Below, one piece after another: positions 23,491 through 32,736 of a stretch of 64,000 bases of DNA. The DNA lies in contig JACPGH010000007.1 of NCBI GenBank assembly GCA_016182485.1, forward strand, positions 1 to 64,000. The letters are read 5' to 3'. The position numbers and the translations under genes were made by a program. The notes under the pieces were generated by a model, which was given only the letters and a program-made list of their open reading frames with translations, had not been told where the DNA came from and did not search any database. Position 1 is the stretch's first letter; each line of letters begins with the position of its first letter. Source of the DNA: Candidatus Kaiserbacteria bacterium. Lineage in GTDB: Bacteria > Patescibacteria > Paceibacteria > UBA9973 > UBA2103.

Positions 23491-25191
23491 TTATATCGGT
23501 TCCTCTCCCGAAGGCGCGAGCAATGCGAGACGTTTCGTGCCGATGCGAACCAGCCTTGTAACCGCTTCGACGATACCCTGAAACTCCTTATTCCCGATGA
23601 AGTAAAGAACGAGTGCGGCGGCAGCGAGCCCCACCGCTCCGGCGATCATGCCTTCCGTGAAGACGGCGGCAAGCGTCGTCAGAGGAGCTATATCGCCTCC
23701 GAACTTAAGGGTGACGTACGCCGCCGCTCCGGCCGCAATGGCGGCCAAGCATCCTTCCCGGATCGGCTCGATAAGGCCTCTCGCGATCCCGGGCGCAACT
23801 CTTCGCAGGGCAACGAGCGAAAGTATTACGAGGAAGATCTGCCCGGCGGCGGAAGCGAGCGCAAGCAGAAGCACCGGTGTGCCCGGCACATTGCTCACCT
23901 TCAAGAACGTCTCAAGCGGCGTGAGGAGGTACGGAGCCGGGAGGGAGAGGAGCGCAAGCGCGAGACCTATCTTGAAGATCCCGGCGGCGATCTGATACAG
24001 GAGCGGCCGCCATGACTGCCGCGCGGCATAGAGCGCCCGCGAGAATAGGAGTTCGAGCGCATCTGCTGCAAGCCCGACGGCTAGAACCACAAAAAGCGCG
24101 GCGGTGAGCCGCGTCGCGTCCCAGTCGAATGCTCCCGTACCGAGTATGACGCGTACGATATGGGCGCGCAGGACTGCGATTAGACCCAGGGCGACTATCG
24201 ACCAGAGGATGACGTGCCTCGCGCCCGCGGAAAGGATGGCGGTAAATTCATCGCGCCGCTCGAGCGCGGACGCTTGGGAGAGCGCTGGGAACGCCGCGAC
24301 CGCATAGGAGGCGCCGATGAGTCCGAGAGGCACGGCCTCCAGGTTAGCGGCGAACGTGAAGACAGAGACCGAACCCGTGCCGATCCTAGAAGCGAAGGCT
24401 GTTAGGATGAGAGTCGTGACAGCGCTCATCCCGAGAGCGAGCGAGCGCGGCACCGAGTGGCGGACTACCGGCAGCATTAGAGAAAACGTAGGCCATCGCC
24501 AGGAAGGCGTCACCCCGGCCGCGATGACGACCGGGAAATTAATGGCCATATAGGCGGCCGCGCCGAGGACCACGCCGACGCCGATGCCCGGCAAGCCCCA
24601 GAGCGGATACAGAAACAGTGTGCCGGTTATGATCCCGAGATTGTAGAGAACCGGCGAGAGCGCGAAGAGAAAGAAACGCCGATTGACCTGCGTGACGCTC
24701 GATATTATCCCCGAAAGGCCGAGTAGTATAGGCTGAATGAGCAATATGCGGCCGAGCAATATGAAATCGCCCTGCGCCGGCGAAGCGGCAAGGGTCGGAT
24801 AGAGCCACGAAAGGAACTGCGGCATGAAGATGGCGAGCACGATGCAGAGCGCGCCGCCGGCCGCAAAGAGAAACGTGGAGGTCTCCGACAAGAGCTTCTG
24901 CGTCTCTTCCCGATCCATTCTAGAGATTAGCGGAATGATGACATACGCTGAAACTAGCGAGGAGACGAGCGCAAAGACGAGGTCCGGCACGCGGAAGGCG
25001 GCATAGTAGAGATCGAGCGTCTGTCCCGCGCCGAATGAATAGGCGAACATGCGGTCGCGCAAAAGAGCGATGATCTGCGAAGCCAGTGTGAGGCCGGCTA
25101 AAAGGTAAGCGGCCTGGTGGAGGCTCCCTACCGGCCGCATGACGAGCTCCCGTACCGGCATCGATAATTTATATAGTAACTGCCGAACCAT
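23491..25191 (-). CDS. murJ: Lipid II flippase MurJ (MviN)
   Basis: The 566-residue protein has about fourteen membrane helices and MurJ/MviN family features: a first segment ending LLRDRMFAYSFGAGQTLDLYYAAFRVPDL (compare RxxxxAxxFGxxxxxDAFxxAFxIPN) and SAYVIIPLISRMDREE. A long run of TM helices follows with PLGLIGASYAVAAFPALSQ, the usual family block with the conserved FP. It moves lipid-linked wall precursors across the membrane, so the cell makes peptidoglycan. It heads a probable murJ-lepA-ftsB-like operon. The terminator at 25226 isolates it from the gene upstream. Confidence 0.92.
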   Translation of the reverse strand: MVRQLLYKLSMPVRELVMRPVGSLHQAAYLLAGLTLASQIIALLRDRMFAYSFGAGQTLDLYYAAFRVPDLVFALVSSLVSAYVIIPLISRMDREETQKLLSETSTFLFAAGGALCIVLAIFMPQFLSWLYPTLAASPAQGDFILLGRILLIQPILLGLSGIISSVTQVNRRFFLFALSPVLYNLGIITGTLFLYPLWGLPGIGVGVVLGAAAYMAINFPVVIAAGVTPSWRWPTFSLMLPVVRHSVPRSLALGMSAVTTLILTAFASRIGTGSVSVFTFAANLEAVPLGLIGASYAVAAFPALSQASALERRDEFTAILSAGARHVILWSIVALGLIAVLRAHIVRVILGTGAFDWDATRLTAALFVVLAVGLAADALELLFSRALYAARQSWRPLLYQIAAGIFKIGLALALLSLPAPYLLTPLETFLKVSNVPGTPVLLLALASAAGQIFLVILSLVALRRVAPGIARGLIEPIREGCLAAIAAGAAAYVTLKFGGDIAPLTTLAAVFTEGMIAGAVGLAAAALVLYFIGNKEFQGIVEAVTRLVRIGTKRLALLAPSGEEPI

Positions 25192-25225
25192 TTTCGCATT
25201 GTACTATGACGGCCCAAAACACGCG

Positions 25226-25260
25226 AAAACCGCCCCTCGTCGGAGACGAGGGGCGGTTTT
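25226..25260. terminator. Strong hairpin terminator
   Basis: A 16-bp perfect stem (AAAACCGCCCCTCGTC and complement) has a 3-base loop. T-runs lie on both sides, best on the plus strand. It ends the minus-strand 25313-27733 gene before murJ starts. Confidence 0.85.
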
Positions 25261-25312
25261 TCTTTTTCCCGCTTGCGTAAGTAAAGAGGTTAAACCTCAT
25301 TACTTACAAATG

Positions 25313-27733
25313 TTACTGCTCCACCGGCGTGGATGGAAGCGAGAGGAGGTTCTGCGGGAAGGGATTCCTGCCTGCCTTGAGCTCCGCGAGCTCTTTCTCC
25401 ACCGCTTTCGCGTTCTCGTCCGACATGTCGGCGATCGCTTGCACTTGCGCTAGCGCGTCTGTCAGCTTCCCCTGCTTCGCGAGCACCGCGGCGAGGAAAT
25501 ACCGCGCGTTCGCGAATTGCGGATTCACGTTCACCGCCGCCCCGAGCGCCGCGCCCGCATTGTTCATGTCGTTCTGCGCGGCATAGAGAATGCCGACTTG
25601 GAAGAGGATGTTCGGGTTGTTCGGGGTAAAGTACGCGGCCGCGAGCGCGGAATCGAGCGCCTCTTTCACTTTTCCTTCTCGGACCTGGAGCTGAGAGAGC
25701 AGGAAGATCGCCGCCGTGTAATCCTGCTTGAGCGAGATAGCCGCTTTGAGGCTATTTTGCGCAGCAGCCGTATCCTTATTGGCAATTTCGAGCTGCGCCT
25801 GGATGTACGGAATTTGCGGATTAGTGGGATTCAAGGCCGCCGCCTTGTCATAAGCGGCTTTTGCGCCGTCGTACGCGCCAGAGACTCCGAGCGGCACGGC
25901 TGCAGCGTAGAGATTGCCGAGCGCGAGCCAGTTCTGGTAGTCACCCGGCGCCAGCCGGGTGGCCGTCAGAGCAGCATTGATGCCGGTCGAGAGGGCGTTC
26001 TGGAAGGCTTGCTGAGCGTCGGCGGGCGTAAGCGTAGTTGAATTCACTATACGACTAAGTTCGCTATTCATGATTGCCGCCTCGAATTGGTACGCCGTAG
26101 GAGTCGGCGCGAAGAGAACGGCCTTTTGGGCGGAGTTATGCGCCGCCGCGAGATCGCCGGTGGCGTACGCGGCACTTGCCTTCGTGAGCTCGAATACGGC
26201 CAGGTAACGCGTCGCGACCGAGTAGGCGGCGACGACGGAGGAAAGTAGGAGTATCGTGAATGAGAAAACTATCACGAAGCCTATCCGCGGACTGCGCGCG
26301 AATATCACGCCCCATTGCGCGTGCCGGTCGGCGAAGCGGACCGTGGAAGCGAAGAGACCCGCGAACACGAAGGCGAGCGCAACGATAACGGTGCTCGGCA
26401 CGTCGAAGATCGCTACGGCGAACAGGTAGAGAGCCGCAATAAATGAGAGCATCGCTACATAGCGAACAAATGGATCCTGCGGCGCTCGCAGGATCAGGGT
26501 TCTTAGACCGAGCCCAATGAAGAGGAGGAGGAACGCAACCCACGCGACCGCGCCAACAAGACCGGTCGTCGCCATGGAGGTCGGTATGAGACCGACGCCA
26601 CTAGTGAAGTCGAGATTCCAGAAAACGGTTTGGTTAAGGCTCGCATCGCGATACTTGAGCCAATCCATGCCGAAAGTTCCCGGGCCGCTCCCGAACATCG
26701 GCGCCCCCGCATATACCTGCCGCGCGACCGAGAACGTGGATTGCCAGGAGGGGCGGACGTTGAGCACATCGACGTGAAGAGCGGATGCGAGCGCGCTCCC
26801 CAGCGTACCGCCCACGAGGAAGAAGAGCGAGATCGCAAGCGCCGCAAGCGGCATTACGAGAGAACTCTTCCCTTCGCGCTCGACGGGCGCTTCGTCGACG
26901 ATAACCGACTCGTCCAGGTCGGCATCCGCCGCCTTCGAGCGATGCGAGAGAAGCACTGCTTCTACGAAGAGGCCGAGTGCTACGAGGCCCACGACAGTCC
27001 AGACGAACGAGGAGTTGGCAACGGCGAGAAGCGCGAAGGTGAAGGCGCCGATCCCTATGAGCGCCCGGCGGGCGCGAGTCCCGAGCTCAAGAGAGCGAAG
27101 CGTGATTAGGATCGAGATGACGCCCAGGCCGAGAAGGTACGCGAGGTTGTCGAATGACCCGAGCACAGAAGTAGCGGGCGCGATGACCGTAGGGGCGAAC
27201 TGGCCGATCAGCATGAACAGTACCTGCAGAAGAACGATGATCCCGAATGTCACGCCCCCGACTTTCAGGAAGGAACGATACTGGTCCGTACGCCGTAGAA
27301 GAAGCGCAGCGAGCGTGCCGAGTCCCGCCGCGACAAGGACGAAGCCGAGCGTATCCGACTCGAGCGATTCTCCCCACAGCGCCTGAATAAAGGGCACGCC
27401 GGCGAATGCCGCCGACAGAACATAGGCGAGCGCCGGCAGCCAAAGGACTCCGAGCAATGGCAGCGGCGGGAGGATGATATTCCCGCGCGAGAGGCGCGCA
27501 AGAATATAGAGCGCGAGCGTGACTAGAACTCCGGCAGCGAGAATGAACGTTTTGGTCGCGCTAAAGGGGACCGAACTTACCGGTACGAATGCGAATACCG
27601 CGGCGATTAGCGTCGTGAAAAGCGCGACGATGCTGATAGTCTCGAGTGAGCGACGGCGCGTGCCGGCAGTGGCTCGCTCGGCGCCGTGCCTAAGAGAACC
27701 GAACGAAACGTCTACCGATTGATGCGGGGGCAT
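25313..27733 (-). CDS. O-antigen ligase/polymerase-like membrane protein with TPR repeats
   Basis: The 806-residue protein has two halves. Residues about 30-480 form roughly twelve membrane helices with a large periplasmic loop (GSGPGTFGMDWLKYRDASLNQTVFWNLDFTSGVGLIPT), the Wzy/WaaL polymerase-ligase pattern; the GPGTF and GLIPT strings match this loop in related proteins. Residues about 510-790 are tandem tetratricopeptide repeats (GNLYAAAVPLG..A..AYDKAAALNPTNPQIPYIQAQLEIA..., DSALAAAYFTPNNPNILFQVGILYAAQNDMNNAG). It may join or extend surface glycans, with the TPR part binding partners. Base composition and repeat content match the core genome. Confidence 0.8.
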   Translation of the reverse strand: MPPHQSVDVSFGSLRHGAERATAGTRRRSLETISIVALFTTLIAAVFAFVPVSSVPFSATKTFILAAGVLVTLALYILARLSRGNIILPPLPLLGVLWLPALAYVLSAAFAGVPFIQALWGESLESDTLGFVLVAAGLGTLAALLLRRTDQYRSFLKVGGVTFGIIVLLQVLFMLIGQFAPTVIAPATSVLGSFDNLAYLLGLGVISILITLRSLELGTRARRALIGIGAFTFALLAVANSSFVWTVVGLVALGLFVEAVLLSHRSKAADADLDESVIVDEAPVEREGKSSLVMPLAALAISLFFLVGGTLGSALASALHVDVLNVRPSWQSTFSVARQVYAGAPMFGSGPGTFGMDWLKYRDASLNQTVFWNLDFTSGVGLIPTSMATTGLVGAVAWVAFLLLFIGLGLRTLILRAPQDPFVRYVAMLSFIAALYLFAVAIFDVPSTVIVALAFVFAGLFASTVRFADRHAQWGVIFARSPRIGFVIVFSFTILLLSSVVAAYSVATRYLAVFELTKASAAYATGDLAAAHNSAQKAVLFAPTPTAYQFEAAIMNSELSRIVNSTTLTPADAQQAFQNALSTGINAALTATRLAPGDYQNWLALGNLYAAAVPLGVSGAYDGAKAAYDKAAALNPTNPQIPYIQAQLEIANKDTAAAQNSLKAAISLKQDYTAAIFLLSQLQVREGKVKEALDSALAAAYFTPNNPNILFQVGILYAAQNDMNNAGAALGAAVNVNPQFANARYFLAAVLAKQGKLTDALAQVQAIADMSDENAKAVEKELAELKAGRNPFPQNLLSLPSTPVEQ

Positions 27734-27836
27734 GATGGATACGAAAATAATCTATTTGATGATAATGAGGTAAGTATAGCCCGCCTATTTGGTGTCGAGG
27801 GCGCTTATATACAGGGAATTTTTCGGAAACTTGTGG

Positions 27837-27842
27837 TATAAT
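27837..27842 (+). promoter_or_regulatory. -10 box of the RNase P RNA gene
   Basis: A perfect TATAAT after GGAAACTTGTGG; transcription would start at about 27849, where the P1 stem begins. The -35 region is weak. Confidence 0.65.
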
Positions 27843-27878
27843 ATAAAAGGACCAGGCTAGGCGATCGCACTCTGGAAC

Positions 27879-27939
27879 GCTGGAGGCTGGATTCTGGATG
27901 CTGGTTACCCAGTCTCTAGGAACCAGCTTCTAGCCTCCA
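27879..27939. repeat. Hairpin element in RNase P RNA, copy 1
   Basis: GCTGGAGGCTGGATTCTGG ... CCAGCTTCTAGCCTCCA folds into a long stem. It lies between the P1/P2 region and the CR-I block. Confidence 0.85.
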
Positions 27940-28197
27940 AGGTGAGGAAAGTCCGAACACGGGCCGCCCTGAAAGGGCGCGCAGCAAGTAGCGGGTAACT
28001 CCCGCACACCGCGAGGTGAGAGGTGCGAACAGAGACGCTCATGAGCGAAAGCGAATGAGCGCCCTGCGAAGCTTGATGCGAAGCAGGGCGACTTGGAGTG
28101 TATAGTCCTTCTTCGCCAAGGCTACGAAGGACATTTGTCGAAGACTCCAAATGAAACGGCAAAATCCTTACTTCCGTGCAAGGCCGTACTCTGGAGC

Positions 28198-28260
28198 GCT
28201 GGAGGCTGGACTCTGGATGCTGGTTTACCCAGCCTCTAGAAACCAGCTTCTAGCCTCCAG
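28198..28260. repeat. Hairpin element in RNase P RNA, copy 2
   Basis: A near-identical copy of the 27879 element (GCTGGAGGCTGGACTCTGG ... CCAGCTTCTAGCCTCCAG). GAGC-type palindromes follow it up to 28440. Confidence 0.85.
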
Positions 28261-28508
28261 TTTGTGCCGCTAGATCCCGAGCGCAAGCGAGGGACCAGAT
28301 AAATGATCGCCGCCGATTTTGCCTGCCGCAGGCAGCTGCAGATTCGACAAGCTCACTGTGGCGAGCTTTGTCGAGCCACAAATCGAGCGTCCCGAGCAAA
28401 GTCGAGGGACTGCGACCCTTCGACAAGCTCAGGGTACTCGATTCTGCAACCACCTTCGGTGGGCAGAATCGGTACAGAATTCGGCTTATCGGCCTGGTCC
28501 ATAAAACT

Positions 28509-28538
28509 GCGAAAACCCGCCTCCCGGCGGGTTTTCGC
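28509..28538 (+). terminator. Terminator of RNase P RNA
   Basis: A 13-bp stem (GCGAAAACCCGCC and complement, loop TCCC) is placed eight bases after the P1 stem. T residues are part of the right arm. Confidence 0.75.
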
Positions 28539-28565
28539 TTCCCCAAACCCCGCAGCGCACATTCT

Positions 28566-28584
28566 GTGAAGGTCTGACCTTCAC
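28566..28584. repeat. REP palindrome, copy 1
   Basis: GTGAAGGTCTGACCTTCAC, a 19-base palindrome with one central base, lies beyond the 3' end of the transposase gene. Confidence 0.85.
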
Positions 28585-28610
28585 AAGCTAAGCGTTCCCT
28601 AAATGTGAAT

Positions 28611-28629
28611 GTGAAGGTCAGACCTTCAC
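28611..28629. repeat. REP palindrome, copy 2
   Basis: GTGAAGGTCAGACCTTCAC, directly next to the transposase stop codon (28640). Confidence 0.85.
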
Positions 28630-28639
28630 ACTACCAGGA

Positions 28640-29350
28640 CTACCAGGGTTCGAGCATGATGGATTTGAAGTCCTCGCCTCGCGAAGCCATGTGCGCCTCG
28701 AGCAGTTCCCTCGCCTCTCCTTTGAACGAATCTCCGCTTCCGATAACTTCCGCCATTAGCCCCTCTGCATCGTCTACGATCGGAATGGGATTCTCGAAAA
28801 TGAGACCGGGCAGACTTGAGAATGGATAACGGCACGCCCATTCCCATGCGTCGTCAAAATTGACAAGCGCCGCTCGCAGCCCGCCTGGATACATCTCGAG
28901 TACATTCTTCACGAGGATATAGAACGCGAGGTAATTCAGATGCTCGCCCCTCTCGACGACCCTTCCATGATAAGCACCCTGAAATATGCTTCCTTTCTCC
29001 TCATATTTCAGGTTGAAACACATGGACATACTTCCGCCTATTCTTTGCATAAATTTCGCCGTCCCGCCCTTCCGGATTTCTTGCAGCAACAGATGGAAAT
29101 GGTTCGACAAGAGCGTCCAGGCAAGTATCCGGACCAGCGGCTCGCGTTCGGGCCAATGCGATGGGCGTTCGAAAGCGGGAAGTTTGGCCGCTTCTCGATG
29201 CCAGTTCGGATCAGTGTAAGTATCGTTGAGCAGCAGAAGCGATCTGGTCGAGCGCCACCGATCTTCATCGTCGCGTACGATGTCCATTTCGCGAACCCCG
29301 CGCTTAGTGACGTGGACAATAGAATCCACTGAGTAGGGTTCAAGCCTCAT
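28640..29350 (-). mobile_element. REP-associated tyrosine transposase (Y1/RAYT)
   Basis: The 236-residue protein is a single-domain HUH Y1 transposase. It has HVTKRGVREMDIVRDDEDRW, the histidine pair in LLSNHFHLLLQE (about 98-109), and YLAFYILVKNVLEMYPGG holding the candidate catalytic tyrosine. There is no TnpB partner, and flanking REP palindromes replace IS200/605 ends, which is the RAYT arrangement. It nicks single-stranded DNA at REP-like hairpins. A CGAGGT site precedes the ATG at 29350. Two palindromes lie on each side (28566, 28611, 29375, 29420) and a fifth is inside the giant gene (46206). Confidence 0.88.
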
Positions 29351-29374
29351 GAAATAAGAATACCTCGCGCCCCT

Positions 29375-29393
29375 GTGAAGGTCAGACCTTCAC
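29375..29393. repeat. REP palindrome, copy 3
   Basis: GTGAAGGTCAGACCTTCAC, upstream of the transposase start, extended by CCTGT and ACAGG to a longer palindrome. Confidence 0.85.
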
Positions 29394-29411
29394 AGGATAG
29401 CTGTGGATTAC

Positions 29412-29445
29412 GACAGCTTGTGAAGGTCTGACCTTCACAAGCTGT
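29412..29445. repeat. REP palindrome, copy 4, extended
   Basis: The core GTGAAGGTCTGACCTTCAC (29420-29438) is extended by ACAGCTT and AAGCTGT. The arms differ beyond the core between copies, so the core is the conserved unit. Confidence 0.85.
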
Positions 29446-29500
29446 TCTTCGATGGAGGGTGGCCAGATAAACAGGCATGGACTTTGCTATGTAAAGCGAA

Positions 29501-29525
29501 CCGGCGCACGCGAAGCGTGCGCCGG
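29501..29525 (-). terminator. Hairpin after the 29535-30149 gene
   Basis: An 11-bp perfect stem CCGGCGCACGC with loop GAA lies just beyond the stop; on the minus strand TTCGCTTT follows. Confidence 0.7.
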
Positions 29526-29534
29526 ATAACTGGC

Positions 29535-30149
29535 CTACCCTATTAGGGGTCGCACCAGGAGGAATCGACAGGTCGGAAGCCACAGACATTCATCCTCTTC
29601 TCGCAGGCCGATTACCCGCTTCCCCGACAGCTCCTGATACAGGACTACCGGATTGGGACAGAAGGATGCGATCGAGAAGCGACGCTGCCGGCCTGGATAG
29701 AGCGCGGCATGCGCGAGCATGTGCTCGATTCCCGCGAACGACCACCAGGTTGGGACCAGCTGTCTGATCTCCTCTCTCGCGCGTGCCGACGTGACCTCCC
29801 TATCGAACCGGACATATTGCGCCAAGAACCATTTGGTATTGACGGTGGCCGGCTTCTGGACGAGGGCGCGGAATCTCTCCCCGACCTGCTTCTCGACGTC
29901 GAAGTCACCGAGGGCTAGCATCTCCTCGATCGACAGCGAGTAATCCACGACGAGACGGAAGAGGCTCGACTCCAGACCGAGTGCCTGTCGAAAGCTCTTG
30001 AGGTCGGGCAGTGTGCGTTTCCTAGCCGCCTGAGCAAGAGCTGCCAGATGGCCGCCGTGAATCGTGTCGATCTCCTCTTCCGTGAGCCCCTGCTGATCGA
30101 GAATGAGAAGCGTCTGCCTCGCCCTGCCGAAGATGCCATCGGTGCCCAT
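29535..30149 (-). CDS. Conserved hypothetical soluble protein
   Basis: The 204-residue protein has no membrane helix or signal peptide. Helical N-terminal part (LILDQQGLTEEEIDTIHGGHLAALAQAARKRT), an EEMLALGDFDVEKQVGERFRALVQ middle, and a C-terminal part with several Trp, Cys and Arg (ASFCPNPVVLYQELSGKRVIGLREEDECLWLPTCRFLLVRP). I recognise no family. The ATG at 30149 has a perfect GGAGGA site, unlike most genes here, and a hairpin terminator follows, so it forms its own transcript. Confidence 0.7.
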   Translation of the reverse strand: MGTDGIFGRARQTLLILDQQGLTEEEIDTIHGGHLAALAQAARKRTLPDLKSFRQALGLESSLFRLVVDYSLSIEEMLALGDFDVEKQVGERFRALVQKPATVNTKWFLAQYVRFDREVTSARAREEIRQLVPTWWSFAGIEHMLAHAALYPGRQRRFSIASFCPNPVVLYQELSGKRVIGLREEDECLWLPTCRFLLVRPLIG

Positions 30150-30269
30150 AGGTTCCTCCTATGTGGCGCTACTCCTTGCGGGTAGCATATGTATTTCTAG
30201 AAACGGCACATGCGCCTCATGTGCAAGGTACTCCGTAGGCACTATGCCAGAAGTAAAAAATGGCGCAAC

Positions 30270-32651
30270 CTAGACAATCTCGCAGGTGCCGCCGGCGCAG
30301 GCCAGCTCCTTCTTCATCTCGGTTTCGTCCTGCCGCTCGTACGCGATTAGTTTCGAGTAGTCCACCTTCGGGAAGCGGGCCATGCGCGCTTCATACTCCT
30401 CTTTAGTTATCGCCTCGTATGGCGCGAGGCGGTACACATGGTTCGCGCGCGGCAGGAACGAGAGTCCGCCGATGATATCCCAATTCTTCTGCAGCCAATC
30501 CACGACCCCGATCCACTCATCCTCGCCTACCGATACTGTGGCGGAAGGATTATGCTCGGTGAAATTAAGCTTTACCCGCTTCCAATATTCGAGCTGATCG
30601 AGCGCCGTGAGGTCGTCCTTGAAGCGGGCCTCCTTCGAATGGTCGGGCGCTTTCACAGGGAATTCGAGTACGAATGTGTTCGCCTCCTCCACCGACTGCC
30701 CTACTTCGGGGTAATACGGAACGCCCTGGTCGCGCATAAGCTTGAATAGCGAATCGGTCGCGCTAATGCGCACCCGGCGGATATAGTACGGGGCGTGACG
30801 CGGATGGATGCCCGAGGCGCAATTGAAGGTTTGCGAGACAGTTCCGGAGGGCTTCACGGCGGTGACGGACATAGAAGCCTCGATGCCGAACCGCTTCGCG
30901 TATGCTTGATTCGTCTTAATGGCCACATCGCGCATCTTGCGCATAATTTCCGGCTTGCGCGCGGCGGGCGAGTCCCATTGGCCGGTAACCGAGACGCCGA
31001 GCAGCCGCTCGGCACGGCAATGGTCGGTCCACTCCTTCGAAATGTAATTGAAATTCGTCAGCGAGGACTGGTACGTGCCGAGGATAGAGGCGAGGCGCGC
31101 CTTCCGAAGAAGCGTCGCTTCAGTGTCTCCCGCGCGCGCGATCACCTCGGAGAGATTGCAGAATTGCTTCGACTGGAGGATGATCTCCGCGCACGGGTTG
31201 GTACCGATCGGGCCGCGCACGGTCATGTCTTCTCCGATGAATCCGATCTTCTTGAAATATTCTGCCCGCCGCTTCGGAAGCGTGATGGCCAGAGAGCCGC
31301 GGTTGAAGATACCCCGCTCTCCGGAGCCGCTCTTCATAAGCGCGACCCACTCATCCATCAGCTCCGCATTGGTAGGCTGGCTCTCGTAAACGGCGGAGTT
31401 ATTCGCGACTGAGCGGTGCGGATCCGTCATATAGAACTGGCCCTTCTTGGCGTCGCGCATCTCGACGTCGTCGAGATCCGAGAGCGAGATCATCGCCGTG
31501 CGGCGAACGCCTCCAGACACTATGGCTTCGCCTATCTTGCAGACGATGTCATGCACGTCGATATTGCGAAGGCGGCGGCCCTGGCGCGAGAGTATGCGTT
31601 CGCGGGCAAAGGCGAGAAGTGAACGCAGGGGTTCGGGGCCCGAAGCCTTTCCGCCCATCGTCTTGAGGCGCGCGCCGGCCGGTCGAACTTTCGAGAAGTC
31701 GAAGGAGACATCTTTCCCCGCATACCAAGTCTTGAGACCGAGCGTGAGCGCATTGCACCAGCCCTCGCTCGAATCTTCGACCGTGTGAGTCTGGAGTTTC
31801 GCCCCCGTCTGCTTCATTATCTGCGGCAGCTGCTCGACATTTTGGCTCTCGACGGCGAAGCCGACGCCGCAGCCGCGCGAAGAAAGGTACATGACCTCGG
31901 CAAAATCCTCGAGCTTGGTAGGCGCAGCAAACGTACAGTTGTACGCGCACGTATTGCAGCGGCGCGCGGCTTCGCCTGCGAACTGCATGAGCCGCATCGA
32001 GGGCATCACCTCCTGCTTGAGGATGCCCGTACGTATTTCGGTATATTCCTTGTCGGCGAGTTTGTTGCCAAGATTCTCCCGCATAAAATTCATGTACCGG
32101 TCCACCGTCTCTATCCAGGTTTCGCGCCGGCCCTCTTCGGGAATCCATTTCGCATAGGTCCGCAGATAAACGAACTCGCCGAGCGCATTCCCTTCAAAAT
32201 ATTTCCTGCTCTCTTCCGCCAGCTTCTTCACCTGTGGAGGGATATCGACGTGCGCCGCGCGCAGCTGCGCGCGCTTGTCTCGGTACAGAATATAGGCCTT
32301 CGCCGTTTTGACGTAATCATTCAAGATCAGGTATTTCTCTACAGAATCCTGCATGCCCTCGACCGTCGGGAGAAAGTTCTTATATTTCCTCGCGAAGCGG
32401 GCCAATTCTCCGGCCACCTGATGTGCGACCAGCGTAGCGTCGTCCTGGCTGCCTTCGCCCGCGGCAGTCATGCCCTTCCAAATCGCGGTGGCGATTTTAT
32501 CGAAATCGAAAGAAACAAGACGTCCGTCTCGCTTCTCGATCTGCGGGATCATTTCGCGATACCGCAGTGTTTCTTTAGAGATTGTGGGAGCGGCCGCTTT
32601 TGCAACCGGGATTACGGCAGTTTTGGAACGGATTTTGGCGGCCTTGGACAT
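30270..32651 (-). CDS. Class II (adenosylcobalamin-dependent) ribonucleotide reductase
   Basis: The 793-residue enzyme makes deoxynucleotides. An ATP-cone regulatory domain (about 35-125, QIEKRDGRLVSFDFDKIATAIWKGM) precedes the 10-stranded barrel. RRCNTCAYNC (231-240) holds the first redox cysteine, and NPCAEIILQSKQFCNLSEV the N-x-C-x-E radical-site motif with a second cysteine. The tail GTCEIV with the CAGGTC pair passes electrons. It resembles the monomeric RTPR type of Lactobacillus (GEAIVSGGVRRTAMISLSD). No radical-bearing small subunit gene is near, as expected for class II. It needs imported or salvaged B12, since no cobalamin genes are seen here. The glutaredoxin at 20888 is a possible reductant. 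Confidence 0.85.
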   Translation of the reverse strand: MSKAAKIRSKTAVIPVAKAAAPTISKETLRYREMIPQIEKRDGRLVSFDFDKIATAIWKGMTAAGEGSQDDATLVAHQVAGELARFARKYKNFLPTVEGMQDSVEKYLILNDYVKTAKAYILYRDKRAQLRAAHVDIPPQVKKLAEESRKYFEGNALGEFVYLRTYAKWIPEEGRRETWIETVDRYMNFMRENLGNKLADKEYTEIRTGILKQEVMPSMRLMQFAGEAARRCNTCAYNCTFAAPTKLEDFAEVMYLSSRGCGVGFAVESQNVEQLPQIMKQTGAKLQTHTVEDSSEGWCNALTLGLKTWYAGKDVSFDFSKVRPAGARLKTMGGKASGPEPLRSLLAFARERILSRQGRRLRNIDVHDIVCKIGEAIVSGGVRRTAMISLSDLDDVEMRDAKKGQFYMTDPHRSVANNSAVYESQPTNAELMDEWVALMKSGSGERGIFNRGSLAITLPKRRAEYFKKIGFIGEDMTVRGPIGTNPCAEIILQSKQFCNLSEVIARAGDTEATLLRKARLASILGTYQSSLTNFNYISKEWTDHCRAERLLGVSVTGQWDSPAARKPEIMRKMRDVAIKTNQAYAKRFGIEASMSVTAVKPSGTVSQTFNCASGIHPRHAPYYIRRVRISATDSLFKLMRDQGVPYYPEVGQSVEEANTFVLEFPVKAPDHSKEARFKDDLTALDQLEYWKRVKLNFTEHNPSATVSVGEDEWIGVVDWLQKNWDIIGGLSFLPRANHVYRLAPYEAITKEEYEARMARFPKVDYSKLIAYERQDETEMKKELACAGGTCEIV

Positions 32652-32736
32652 GGGTTGATAATCAGTGATTGGTAATGACTCCCTCGACTTAGGTTTAGTG
32701 TACTCCTCATGTGATTTCGATACCTGTGGATATTTT

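Larger units (their letters stand above)
27849..28500 (+). ncRNA. rnpB: RNase P RNA (type A-like), enlarged
   Basis: The RNA that trims tRNA 5' ends is identified by conserved blocks in order: 5' P1 strand GGACCAGGCT; GAGGAAAGTCCGAACAC (27943, CR-I); GAACAGAGAC (CR-IV region, about 28026); GGCAAAATCCTTACTTCCGTGCAAGGCC (CR-V region, about 28160); CGGCTTATCGGCCTGGTCC, which closes P1 at 28500. At 652 bases it is far longer than the usual 350-420. The excess sits in two places: a 61-base hairpin element at 27879-27939 and a block from about 28190 to 28440. The block has a second copy of that element and several GAGC-type palindromes. All native conserved blocks are intact, so it is probably functional. 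Confidence 0.93.

Noticed and set aside
28640..29350. A complete IS200/IS605 element
   Set aside because: No TnpB gene and no IS200-type ends; the flanking REP palindromes and single-gene layout fit a RAYT better.
31785..32675. 296-residue frame on the plus strand opposite the ribonucleotide reductase
   Set aside because: It is the antisense shadow of a strongly conserved gene; composition is Arg/Leu rich with no recognisable motif.
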